From the NCBI GenBank assembly GCA_964020155.1, contig OZ026547.1:4215595-4279594 (forward strand): a DNA stretch of 64,000 nucleotides, read 5' to 3'. The notes under the pieces are model-generated. The model had not been told where the DNA came from, searched no databases, and saw only the letters and a program-made list of their open reading frames with translations. Source of the DNA: Chondrilla cf. caribensis (lineage: Eukaryota; Porifera; Demospongiae; Chondrillida; Chondrillidae). Of this stretch, positions 48,882 to 59,790 are shown one piece after another. Both the position numbers and the translations under genes were made by a program. Within the stretch, counting starts at the first letter, position 1. Each line of letters begins with the position of its first letter.

Positions 48882-51443
48882 TCATGAACTTGTAGTAGGT
48901 GTTGGGGAACTTATAGCAGGTATTGGTGAACCTGCGGTAGATGTTTGTGAACTTGTAGCAGGTGCTGGTGAACCTGCGGTAGGTGTTAGTGAACTTGAAG
49001 CAGGTATTGGTGAACTTGTTGCAGGTTTCGTTGAAATTGATTGTTGTGTACCTCCTGGTTCACCCTTTTCTCCCTTTGTTCCTTGGAGTCCTTGTGGTCC
49101 TGGCTCTCCCTTTTTTCCTCGCTTTCCCTTGTTCCCTCTTGGACCTTGCTCTCCATGTAGTCCTTGCTCTCCTTTCATTCCTGGTTCACCTTTCTGTCCA
49201 ACATTGCCTGGTTGTCCTATTTCTCCTATTTCACCTTTTGTTCCATTAAGTCCTTGTGGTCCTGTCAGTCCTACCTCTCCTTTTTCACCCCTCTCCCCAT
49301 GTGGCCCTGGGTCTCCCATCTCACCCTTCGTTCCATTTATCCCATTCAGTCCCGGTGCTCCTCTAACCCCTTTTGGTCCGGGTGGACAATTACAACCATC
49401 TTGTCGTCTAGTTCTTTCCAGGAGTTTATCTGTAAAAGACAATGAGTTTACATAATCCACATGAGCACAATATTGTAGATTATAATTTTCTACATATTTC
49501 CTAGACAATAGGGACAGGTTCTCCTGTACGTAAAGCTGATTTCACCTTTGACATGGTTGAAAGAGCTTATTTGAGCCCGTTATTCAACATTACAGATAGA
49601 CAATCTTGTCTATGTACAAAAAGATGTATGAACATCGCATGTGGAACATGAACATCCACAATTTTATGGTTTCTGGGGATCACTGATTTTGGGCGACTAT
49701 TATATTATTTCACTTTATGAACGTTCAAGAGGAAATCCAAAGTTTCTAAAGTGTTTTTAGATGTGTACTTATTAAGATGACGCTTATTTCAAAAGATTAA
49801 TTTTACTTCTGTAATTGTTGATATATTGAAATGTTTAAAAAATGTAAGAAAATACACAAATGTATACATGAACATAAGGCATATAAAATTTAATGGAGGT
49901 ATTATCAAAATGCCAGGTAAAATTATGAGGATAGCTACTTTAGGTAAGTTTGTCTATGTATGCTAATCAGTCATCAATAGACTCAGTTCCCCCACAGTTG
50001 TCTTAACTTAGGGAATGGAGGACAAAGTTAGGATGGAACTATAATATAACTAAGATAGTAATTGATTTGTTGTCATAGGAATGTGATCTGTGGTGAGGTT
50101 AAATAGCTTTTCAAGTCCTCCTATCAACAATAATATCGGAGGTACTAGATAACTCTAATCAATGTAGATTTTAGATTTTTAATGATTTTTGATTTTGCTC
50201 ATCATAGGGTTTGGAGGATTAGTTGTTAGGGACATCTACAAGGACAACCAAGCTGTGTCCATTTTCACAGACATTAATTCACAATCATGCCAGAATTTAA
50301 CATATTTTTTACATGATCAAATGTTGTTAGGGTTATGGCGTAGCGGCATGGTGTACACCCTGTATGTTTAATATAAAATTTTAGAGTGTAAGCAGTGGGT
50401 ATAGTTTGTTCATTTTGGCGCAGGACCAATATTAATAGGTGTACGGAGATTTGAATTTGTAGAGATTCATGTTGAATTTCATCGTATTTGGATGCTCAAA
50501 GAGATCAAACAGAGACAAGGAAGTTGCATTCTGTTGTGATCCAGCAGTGCTAAAGGATTGGGATCCTGCAAAACCAGAATTGAGCAAGATAACAATATTC
50601 AATCAAATAGGCCTGTACGTAGAGCTCACTCGTGGTACACCCACAACCTACAAACCACAAATGTCATACTAAATGGGAACAGCCAATCTCTGGTGAAAAT
50701 GGATGAGCTAGAAACTGTATAGTTGTAGAATGCATTGGAAGAGGTTCTGAAATAGCCTGTTTAAATTACAAGGTTCAATTTAACTTGCTTTGAGAAGAGA
50801 GAAAAGAATCCAGAGTACAAACACAACTTATACTATGGCATACGTCTGTTAGGAGAGATGTGTCCATGAAGTTGCATGTTTGTAAATCGATACTTGTTCT
50901 TTATAAACCTAAATTCTTGAATTTGAATTTGTAGGATATCCAGCCTCATTGTACTCAACAAGCAATTTGAGTTTAGTATAAGTTAGTTACTATTCAAGTA
51001 AGGGATTTACTCAACATAAATGGATAACATTATGCCATTGAAGAACTTCACAGGTTGTTCACCAGAATGGGCAATTCCCAGTTTTCAGGATGTTCAATGA
51101 TGTTCTGTCTTGCCACTCACCAATGTAGAGTGACATCATACAATGACTTAACTCACAAACTGTCTAGTCAACAGGAGGATAGTTCTGACCAACAGGTATG
51201 AAGAGTAGGGACTGGAGGTTGTATTTGAACCTCACCAATCTCACCTTTTGCTTCAAGTATTTCTAGCCTCTTCTCCAACTGTTCTATTATCTGGTGAAGT
51301 GACTTGATTTCTTCTTGTGACCCCTTTACTTTGTTTTCAAGTTCTGAAAATAACTTTTGCAAATCAGTGATACCCCCCATACTGGTAGTCACCACACAAA
51401 ACAAAAGAGTCACTTGTACAAAGAGCTGAATGCTTGGAGCCAT
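48882..51443 (-). CDS. Secreted short-chain collagen, copy 2
   Basis: Exon 1 (51443-51194): signal peptide and coiled coil (FSELENKVKG ... EQLEKRLEILEAKGE), phase-1 donor GTTGGT, weaker than GTTAGT of copy 1. Exon 2 (49429-48882) after TTTTACAG: CNC motif, 36 Gly-X-Y triplets (five more than copy 1, the extra ones reading GPQGLQGTKGEKGEP), then the Ser/Thr/Pro repeats ending PTPTTSS. The product is 265 residues. The stop is TGA where copy 1 has CGA (Arg), a CpG-to-TpG change that removes the last ~30 residues, including the basic tail. Exon 1 differs from copy 1 at 14 of 83 residues. It is probably still functional because the collagen frame is perfect. Confidence 0.8.
49905..51085. other. 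Extra sequence in copy 2 replacing ~230 bp of copy 1
   Basis: Lies in the intron between the two exons of collagen copy 2. Copy 1 has a different ~230 bp between the same flanks (32540-32770). No clean inverted repeats or target duplication are visible at the edges. It holds the THAP-like remnant below. Confidence 0.5.
50469..50672 (+). pseudogene. THAP-domain-like remnant
   Basis: The frame MLNFIVFGCSKRSNRDKEVA followed by F..DPAVL and PELSKI resembles the start of a THAP zinc-binding domain (C-x2-4-C, R.DK..F, P). The second Cys pair and the AVPTIF end are not seen. THAP domains occur in P-element-type transposases and host proteins derived from them. This is likely a transposon relic inside the collagen intron. 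Confidence 0.4.
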
Positions 51444-51512
51444 AACTGTAGCTCCAGTCAGTACTCTAAATTTCACTGTGTTAGTTTGTGGTAACCACAA
51501 GAGAGCAGCCAG

Positions 51513-51520
51513 TTTTTATA
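51513..51520 (-). promoter_or_regulatory. TATA box for collagen copy 2
   Basis: Minus-strand TATAAAAA about 75 bp upstream of the ATG at 51443. Confidence 0.55.
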
Positions 51521-52155
51521 GTCAGGCCCATGCACTTTTAATGATATTCATATAATGATATTTCTAGTTCTGCACCATATATAGCTATGTCTATGATGCT
51601 TTCCATTGATATGGACAGAGAATGGGAATTGAAATGAAATTCTATACCACATGAATCTGGGATTCTTAGTAATTCTGCTTGGGTGTGAACAAGTTGATTG
51701 AAATGTGTGTGGGGCTGAGGTGCCTTTGTGTGTGTTGTGTGTGTGTGTGTTTGTGTGTATGTGTGTGTGCGGAGGGGAGAGTAAACGAACTTGTGTGGCT
51801 ATTTCTCTAGGTGCTGGCACATTCTCTACCTTGCTGGTTGTGCAATGTACTATACTAGCAACCTGAAAGCTACCAAGTGTAAGGGTGGGGATTGCTGCAG
51901 CCAAGCTGGAGCCCTGGATGGACATTATGGTGCCATCACTCAGGGCTGTACCCCATCTCTCTCATCTCGTGGGTCTTGCAAGCCCACACATGAGTAACCT
52001 CTCTGCACGAGGGGGCCACTTGCTTGGGGTGTCAGGGCAGGTGTCCCCACTGACAATGGGGTCCCTTTCCTGATGCCTTCTGCTGGCTCACCCCCTTGAA
52101 TTGGGGGCCACATAGCCAAAATTGGTAGTGGTTAATACTATTACAAGTATAAGTA

Positions 52156-52156
<1 letters not shown>

Positions 52157-52195
<39 letters not shown>

Positions 52196-52270
52196 CTTGC
52201 ATGTGTACGTGCATGTGTGCATACGTGTGTGTGTGTGTGTGTGTGCTTGCGTGCGTGCGTGCGTGCGTGT
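52157..52270 (+). repeat. TG / GTGC microsatellite
   Basis: (TG)n blocks at 52157-52190 and 52225-52245 with GTGCGTGC tracts. Confidence 0.9.
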
Positions 52271-52271
52271 G

Positions 52272-52620
52272 TCTTGACCACTAATAATCTTCACCAAAAT
52301 ACCATATACAATATGTGTATATTTGTAATGATATTATTATTGTTACAAATCATGTTTTAGTGTCCATTTTATCACTTCCTGTAAGGAATTTGATTTGTAA
52401 TGAATTTGATTCACACGTCAAAAGGATTACATCATTGATCATGACACACATGGTGAATATAAACCAATCTACCTAATGTTAGGGTATGTGTAGAGTTAGT
52501 TATTGTGTGTTTTCTTTAATCCTATGATTGCACACAGTGTGTTTATGACCACTGTCTGCTGTATTAGTGACAAACAGAGCTTCATTTGAGCAAACGTCAG
52601 GGAATTGTCATTGTTGAGAA
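52272..52620 (+). repeat. Module shared with the right end of the window
   Basis: TCTTGACCACTAATAATCTT ... TTACATCATTGATCATGACA ... CAATCTACCTAATGTTAGGG matches 63734-63970 in the same orientation. Confidence 0.75.
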
Positions 52621-52624
52621 AGTG

Positions 52625-52855
52625 GTACCAATCTACTCCTTTCCAATCATCCAGTCCACTCAATACAGACCATTAAGGTTGGATCAAGTACAATCCTTGT
52701 ACCTCCACGCTCTGTGATGATAGGTACTACTAGCACAGCTCCTACTTTTCTGATCATTGTCTCTATCTTTAGTGCTAAACTGCATACCATTACTATAGGT
52801 TAGTGAATCTTCAGCAGTTCCCTTATAACCTGCTATGTCCAGTCTGCAGAGGTGT
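52625..52855 (-). pseudogene. FReD fragment with nonsense codon, duplicate
   Basis: Counterpart of 7537-7765: RLDIAGYKGTAEDSLTYSNG, FSTKDRDND, then HHRAWRYKDCT, TGA, NLNGLY. The stop is at the same codon as in the other copy (TAA there). It was therefore probably dead, or at least different, before duplication. N-terminal half absent. Confidence 0.75.
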
Positions 52856-52859
52856 TGGA

Positions 52860-54600
52860 AGCATTCACAAAGTGGGGAGATCACACTATAATGATCATTG
52901 TATGAATTATCATGTATGTACATTACTGTATGATCATTGTGCATGTATGAGTTACTGTAATGTACAGTATATAGTACTGCATGTAGTGGTGTTGTGTGTG
53001 GAAACAGTATTGTTATAAAGTGCACTATTTCACCAGCACGGCCTCCCCAGGGTCCAAGTGATGCATATCAGCACAGTGAAACATGCATGTACACACTCTG
53101 AAGGTGATGCATACCACATAGTGACCAGGGATGGGATGTTTGTACCCTGTTACCATGGCCTTTGCATATGTGTATATGTGTACATGTGTACCTATGTGTA
53201 TCAATATAATATGTTTTCTTCTATACATATCTGCCCTAATGTATCTGTTACTGTATACTGTAATTCAACCTGCTAGATTATCCAATTCCTTGTTAGAGAC
53301 TCAGTTCAACTTTGTACACAAGCCAAAAGTTGTTAATTAGCCTTCTACTGAGGCCATTCCTCGTTAATTGGAGGAGCCATAATATGTCCTTATCTGTTCA
53401 ATTAGTATAATTGGATAGTGTATGTCATCCGATCTCCTTGTGTGAGTCCAGTCCTGAAACATTACTAGTACTGTAATTCAACCTGTTATGATCCTGAAGT
53501 TTCAATATGTGTATGTACATCACTGTATGTTCATTGTACATGTATGAGTTACTGTACTGTAATGACTTTGTATGTACTGCATGTACTGCATGTAGTGGTG
53601 TTATGTGTCGTTAGGCTGCATTGTGCCACTAGCATGGCCTCCCCAGGCCCAAGTGACACATATCAGCACAGCTAAGCATGCATGTACACCCTCTGAAGGT
53701 GGTGCTATCTCATAGTGCCCAGGGATGGGATGTTTGTACCTCATTACCATGGCCTATACATGTGTGTACATCAGTCCTACACATACCAGTACTTACGCAT
53801 TATTGTAGAGGCTCACATCTTTGACAAAGAATTTAAAATAGGAATATTTTGAACAGGACATGTAGGAATCTTGAATTATAATTCTTAGAAAACATTTGAC
53901 GACAATGTACGTAACTCAGATTATCCGGTCTCCTCGTTAGAGACTCAGTCTAACTTTGTACGCAAGTCAAGAGTTGTTATTTAGCCTTCTCCTGAGGCCA
54001 TACATCGTATATTGAGGGAGCCATAAAATGTTCTTATCTGTTCCATTAGTATCATTGGATTGTGTATGTCATCCGATCTCCTTGCTAGTGAGACTCAGTT
54101 TAACTTTGTACACAAGCCAAGAGATGGTAATTAGCCTTCTGCTGAGGCCATCCATCGTTGATTGGAGGAGCCATAATAATATGTTGTTGTCTGTTCCATT
54201 AGTATCATTGGATTGAATATGTCATCCGATCTCCTTGTGTGAGTCCAGTCCTGAAACATTACTAATACTGTAATTCAACCTGTTATGATCCTAAAGTTTC
54301 AATATGTGAACTATGTACATTACTGTGTGTCCATTGTACATGTATGAGCTGCTGTACTGAAATGTGTGTACTTTGTGTACTGCATGCATGTACGTAGTGG
54401 TGTTTTGGGTCATTATGCTGTATTGTGTGGAGAACAGTATTGTTATAATTTTGTAACCACCATGGCCTCCCCAGCGTCCAAGTGACACATATCAGCACAG
54501 CTAAACATGCATGTACACCCTCTCAAGGTGGTGCATACCTCATAGCAACCAGGGATGGGATGCATGTCAAATCTGCTAACTCAGATACTAACATTTAATA
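52860..54600 (+). repeat. FReD-associated repeat complex, second occurrence
   Basis: Same modules in the same order as 7770-9540, with small indels and point differences. Confidence 0.75.
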
Positions 54601-55018
54601 TGCATATGCATAAACGTATGCATTGTATTATTATTTGTATGCAATTTGTATGTGTACGGACGTGCATACATTTGTACATATGTACGTAATCTCTGTGGTA
54701 CGTTTGATCACGTGTATATTCTATACATAGTGTATGTTTTTGAGATTTCTTGTCATGTAAACTTGTTTGTATTAGTTTGAGGGTAATTTTACAATGTCAC
54801 TTATGATACTGTTTGATGTTGTGAAGATGTATGTATACTCTTGTGATATTTAATGTAAACACTCAATGACTGTCTCAGTTATTCTGCATAATAAATTCAA
54901 TTATTCGGAAAAAGATGTGGGGAATATTTCAAATGCATTTTGTAATAAATGGATATGTTAATAGGTCTGTGTAGTGGAATGCGTGTTTCCATGTTAACAG
55001 TGTAGGACTGTATTCCGA

Positions 55019-56082
55019 CTAGTCTCTGGCTCTGAGTTTCATTTCAGCAAACTTCAGTGAGCGATAAGGAGTAGTGAATGTGTACCAGTAGACTGCCTCA
55101 TATTTTCTTGGTGTTGTGTCATGATGGTAGATGCCGTTTAGTTGTGAAGGCATGCAGGAGTTGTACCACCATCCTCCCTTCCATTCTTGTGCACAGTTAC
55201 CACTCCGCAAGTCATTGTCTCTGTCATGTGTGGAGAATGCCAATCCATTAATGCTGTGGCCACCGCTGTATACTGTCTCCAGCAGTTCCCCTGTAGCCCG
55301 CAACCTGTAACTTGTACTTACTAGCAGCATTCCCGACCATAAAGAAGTTGTAGTGGGCGTATTTCTTATCTCCTTGGAAATCGGCCATGTCAATTCTCAT
55401 TTCAGTTCTGGCAGTTCTTGTAGTGAGACAGTGGATCTTCTCCAGACCCAGCCACTGCTCACCCCAGCCTGAACCAAAGCCCGAAACATTCTGCCCAACC
55501 TCTATTGAAATTCTCAGATTCATCCATTCTTCTCTGGAAGACGGTGTTTTGATTGTTGCAATAAACTTGGAATGGTTTCTGGTTTGGACAGTGAGGGTCA
55601 ATAGTGTAGACTCCATCTTGAGTACATCCTCTCCGATAGACCTCCTTACAGTCACGAGGTATGGGGTTTCCAGGGTTACCTGTGTGTAATAGAATACCAA
55701 TCCCTATCACTGTTATGTACAGTACTTATTGCAGTCACTGTCACACTATAGCTGAAACCCACTTATATATACCTTCAGGTATTAGTTTCACAAACGCACA
55801 CATGCACATGCATCACACACGTGCACACACATGCATACATGCGCGCACACTACATCATATTACATATACGTACATATCTACAATATTGTGGTTCCTGTAA
55901 TTATGAGTCTACTTCAGAGTTGGAAACATGTGTGTAGTACTCTCACATGTAGTGAATTCCTGCAGGTATTGTAGTATGAAACATGTATATTGAGTGTACA
56001 ATGCACTCACATTGTCCATATGCTGTAGTAGCTATAGTAGAAGTATGGCAATAGTTGTTGCTCCACGACTAAAGTTGATCAT
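55019..56082 (-). pseudogene. Fibrinogen-related gene copy B, frameshifted
   Basis: Exon 2 (55679-55019) aligns base for base with copy A but lacks two bases after GGTTGGGCAGA and gains one base near the GACAGTAT of the Asp-Ser-Ile segment. The three parts lie in three different frames. The DRDND calcium site and GGWWYN are still readable in the last part. Exon 1 (about 56082-56011) keeps ATG and a GTGAGT donor after ...GGACAAT, but its signal-peptide frame (MINFSRGATTIAILLL) hits TAG and does not connect. The TATA box at 56183-56190 persists. The gene is dead or non-standard, while copy A with the same layout is intact. Confidence 0.85.
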
Positions 56083-56182
56083 GTTCTTGTTCCTGAGCTG
56101 TAACGTTATCACAGTCAGTTCTTTCAGTTTGGTCTTTCTCCTTGATCTCTCTTACTTGTTGTTCTGTGTGTTGAGTAGTGTT

Positions 56183-56190
56183 CTTTTATA
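56183..56190 (-). promoter_or_regulatory. TATA box of FReD copy B
   Basis: Minus-strand TATAAAAG about 100 bp upstream of the exon 1 ATG. It is retained although the coding part is broken. Confidence 0.5.
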
Positions 56191-56714
56191 GCATTGGTTA
56201 GTGGGTGTGTACGTGTGGGAGTAGTGTTGTCATGACTGTATACAGGTTGTCATGGCAATATTATCACACCTTTTTCCATTTTTTTAAATTATGATTTATT
56301 GCATTTTTGTGTAAATGAAGTCTTGTAACACTTCAAATTCTGTACCCCTCCTGTCTCCTAAGCATTACGTACATATGTGAAGTAATAATACATGTGTACA
56401 TTGTACATGTATGAGTACTGTAATATATGTACTTCATGTACTTTAGTGGAGGTATGTGTGTAAATTGTGTATATTGTTGCTATGGACAATGGTGGACGAG
56501 TTTATCAGGTTCTAGTGATATTCATATCCTTCCATCCGCTACATGCAAGTACACACAGTAATGAAAGGTGCACACACTATTAATATAAGAGAATTACTTT
56601 TTAAAAGTCAGTACTGTATGTGTTATTGGGATAATAAGTACTCATTCCTTATTATAATAATAATACTTGTTCACATTAAGTATCAGGAGTGTCTTTTAGG
56701 GTTTGTGAGTGTGA

Positions 56715-56715
<1 letters not shown>

Positions 56716-56767
<52 letters not shown>

Positions 56768-56780
56768 TGTGTGTGTGTGT
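56716..56780 (+). repeat. TG microsatellite
   Basis: (TG)n interrupted once by TATG. Confidence 0.9.
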
Positions 56781-57436
56781 ACTGTATACTATTCTTGTAT
56801 ATATTTATATGTTCATTGTATATAATTATATTAAAATATAGCCAGGGGAATACAATACCATGCAGTATACATTTATATGTATACCTATGATAGTCATTGG
56901 TGTTCTTTTAGTACTTGATGTTGTTGTGTTGCTTGGTTGAGTGTGTATCCACATTTCTCTGTGTTTGTTGCAGCCATTGCCAAGGAGATGCGTTTGAAAC
57001 GGGCCGGGACATTGTAGCAGATCCGGTCAAATTCCTTTCAAACATTGCAGTCCACCTCTACAATCCATCCAGAACACCAGGAACTGTCATAGTTGGAAGC
57101 ATTGGTTTCCATAACTTCACTCCAAAGCCGATCAGCACACTTCTGTTGTCTGTTGGCGGGACTAATATGATGTTGGTATTATCGCCATGGCAAACACACT
57201 GGAGTGTCTGTATGCTTCAGTAAAGGCTCTCGTGTGCACAGTTGGCGGGAACAGTGTTGCTTTGAAGGACATGGAGAAATTGGGCAGTTTCAAGGTAAGT
57301 GGCATGTTGCACAGGAGGATCAAATGGATGCATCGTATTCACATACTGTATACATACAAATGTACAGTATATACTACAATCATACATATGTACCGTATAT
57401 GCTATATTATATGCATATGTACATACTGTAAGTATA

Positions 57437-57615
57437 CAGTGGGACCTGTAGTAAAGACCACCTCAACACAAACACCACCTGTCCTAAGTGACAATAGCTG
57501 GACTTTCCACTTTGTCAACTCAAGTACAGTAAATCACCTCTGTATAAAGACCACCTGTCTCGAGAGTCCACCTTTTACTGGTTCCTTGGGTGGTCTTTAT
57601 ATACAGGGTCCACTG
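57437..57615. mobile_element. TA-flanked inverted-repeat element in BEACH-fragment intron
   Basis: Left end CAGTGGGACCTGTAGTAAAG, right end the inverse of CAGTGGACCCTGTATATAAA, TA on both sides. Same end type (CAGTG-A/C-CCT) as the 18030 element. Confidence 0.65.
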
Positions 57616-57800
57616 TACACCAACTACTTCAGTGTGTCCCTTGGGTGGTCTTTATATACAGGTTCCACTGTACACCAACTACTTCAATGTGTCCCTTGGG
57701 TGGTCTTTATTTACAGGTTCCACTGTACGTCAACTACTACATTGTATCCCTTGGGTGGTCTTTATATGCAGGTTCCACTGCATATGTACAGTATGCATTG
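57590..57800 (+). repeat. 55-bp tandem repeat grown from the element's right end
   Basis: About 3.6 copies of TGGTCTTTATATACAGGTTC ... CACTGTACACCAACTACTTC ... GTCCCTTGGG. The unit contains the terminal sequence of the inverted-repeat element at 57437-57615. Confidence 0.85.
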
Positions 57801-57859
57801 TTGTGTTGTTCATTTGGGTTGTCTTTTGCAGTAGAATCAAAAGTCATTTTCCCAACAAC

Positions 57860-58078
57860 AAGTTTGTACAAGCTTACATCATCTTGTAGTAAGGTTGTAG
57901 AAGGTGGCTACAAGTTTGTACAAGCTTGTGTTATCTTGTAGTATGGTTGTAGAAGGTGGCTGCAAGGTTGTGTTATCATGCAGTAAAGTTGTAGAAGGTG
58001 GCTGAAGGTTTGTACAAGCTTGTATTATCTTGTAGCAAGGTTGTAGGGGGTGCCTACAAGTTTGTACAAGCTTGTATA
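57860..58078 (+). repeat. 52-bp tandem repeat
   Basis: About four imperfect units of CAAGTTTGTACAAGCTTG then ATCTTGTAGTAAGGTTGTAG and AAGGTGGCT. Confidence 0.85.
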
Positions 58079-58199
58079 AACATGATTGCTACCACTTTGT
58101 TTACAGTTTTACCTCCAAATTCCTATGTATGTAGGTTGTGACATGGTTGTATATTTCATGTGGACTATCTCATTGCATGCTTTTTACTCCTTGTTGCAT

Positions 58200-58455
58200 G
58201 TTTAGAGATTCAAATGTTTTTATTTGTTGCATGTTGTACAGATATTGGTGTTTCCTGTTTCTTACATGTTGTACAGATATGGGTGTTTCCTGTTTGTTAC
58301 ATGTTGTACAGATCTAAATGTTTCCTGTTTCTTACATGTTGTACAGACCTAAATGTTTCCTGTTTGTTACATGTTGTACAGATCTAAGTGTTTCCGATCT
58401 GTTCTTTATTGCACAGATCTAAGTATTTCTTGTGTGTTCCTTGCTTTACAGATCT
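58200..58455 (+). repeat. 35-bp tandem repeat ending at a splice acceptor
   Basis: About six to seven units of TTACATGTTGTACAGATCTA then AATGTTTCCTGTTTG. The last unit is the acceptor and first bases of the BEACH-fragment exon at 58452 (TTTACAG/ATCTGAGTGTTTGG). Confidence 0.85.
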
Positions 58456-58989
58456 GAGTGTTTGGAGTGAAGCTTCACAAGACATCCAGCATTTTCTTTT
58501 GCAACATTCCAGGGAGTTATTGGTTGCTGGAGTGTATGTGCACATGTGCCCGCAAGCTGTTCATGTATGTGTGTATGTATACATGTATACATGTGTGTGT
58601 ATGTTTTATATAGAATATATGTATGCATACAATATATATCAAAGTATTATGTGTGTATGTCTGTTCGTGTTATATAGTATGTTAAACTGTATGTATGTAT
58701 AAATTGTATGCAGTACATATTAAATTGCATATGTGTGTATGTACACCTGTATGTGTTGTATTGTATGTATGTATGGACGGATGGATACATTATATTCAGT
58801 GTATTTCAAATATAAATCTTGTGTGTATGATGTACGTGTTATATAGTATGTTAGAGACATCCTGGTGTACATAGTGGATGATAGACACTTTATACGGTAA
58901 ATATGCGCATAGTCCAATACAACATAATATAGGATAGAAATGTGTTTATCAATTTCCTGCTTCGTTCTTCCTCAGTTAATCCTAAAATG

Positions 58990-59230
58990 AAACCTGTCTG
59001 GTGACCTGTGCTGTATCACTGACCTGTGCTACATGGCTTATGTACACACAGACTTCTCTTTGATCCTCCCCTCAACCAACAAATGTACGTATGTGTACGT
59101 ATAGGTTAACACTGAAATCAGCCAATGTGCTACAGCAACAGTACTTGCATCCTGGTTGAGGGGTAGATCAAGGGAAACCAGTGCATACATAAGCCATGTA
59201 GCACAGATCAGTGATACAGCACAGGACTGT
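58990..59230. repeat. Inverted repeat, ~85-bp arms, ~70-bp loop
   Basis: Left arm GTGCTGTATCACTGACCTGT ... TTGATCCTCCCCTCAACCA. Right arm (from 59148) is its inverse, CTGGTTGAGGGGTAGATCAA ... TCAGTGATACAGCACAG. Single-arm relatives lie at 15785-15900 and 38597-38695. Confidence 0.8.
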
Positions 59231-59263
59231 ATGTGTAACTCTTATACAGTGTGTATTGAATTA

Positions 59264-59421
59264 CAGTGAATTCTCGTTAATCCGCCACCGCCTTATCCTC
59301 CAAACCTTTTAATCCGCCACAATTTTCCAGTACCAATATATTGTACAAGTACCAATGAATATCCAGTTAGTCCACCATATCCTTTGAAAACAAATTGCGG
59401 CAGATTAATAGGAATTCACTG
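59264..59421. mobile_element. TA-flanked inverted-repeat element, 158 bp
   Basis: Ends CAGTGAATTCTCGTTAATCC and the inverse of CAGTGAATTCCTATTAATCT, with TA outside each. Inner TTAATCCGCCA words repeat. No coding capacity. Confidence 0.78.
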
Positions 59422-59639
59422 TATATGTCTATATTTATCTGTATGTCTGTGTGTCTTATGCACTTGTGTGGGGTTTGTTAGGAATGAATGCAGGAATGCC
59501 AAGATGATGATCAAGATGGGTTTGGTGTCCACAATGCTCCACCATCTGCAAGATGCCGACCAGGAGGAGAAGAGCAAGAAGGACAATATTTTGTGAAACT
59601 TTGGCTCTGTTGTTTAGGTGTTGTTTAAATGAGCAAGAT

Positions 59640-59790
59640 TTGAATTGTGTGTGCATGTGTGCATGAGTGCATGTGTGCATGCGTGCGTGCATGTGTGTGG
59701 TGTGTGTGTTTGTGTGTGTCGGTATACATGTGCATGTGCACGTGTGTGCATGTGTGGTGTGTGGTGTGGTGTGTGTATGTGTGCTTGTCA
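59640..59790 (+). repeat. TG/GTGCAT microsatellite
   Basis: Irregular TGTGCATG / TGTGGTGTG tract. An 11-bp repeat (AACATGGTATA, four copies) follows at 59832-59880. Confidence 0.88.

Larger units (their letters stand above)
41483..51745. repeat. Large segmental duplication, copy 2
   Basis: Direct repeat of 24634-33410 that keeps both genes. It is longer because of a 484-bp inverted-repeat element at 44237 and about 1 kb of extra sequence around 49905-51085 containing a THAP-like remnant. Confidence 0.92.
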
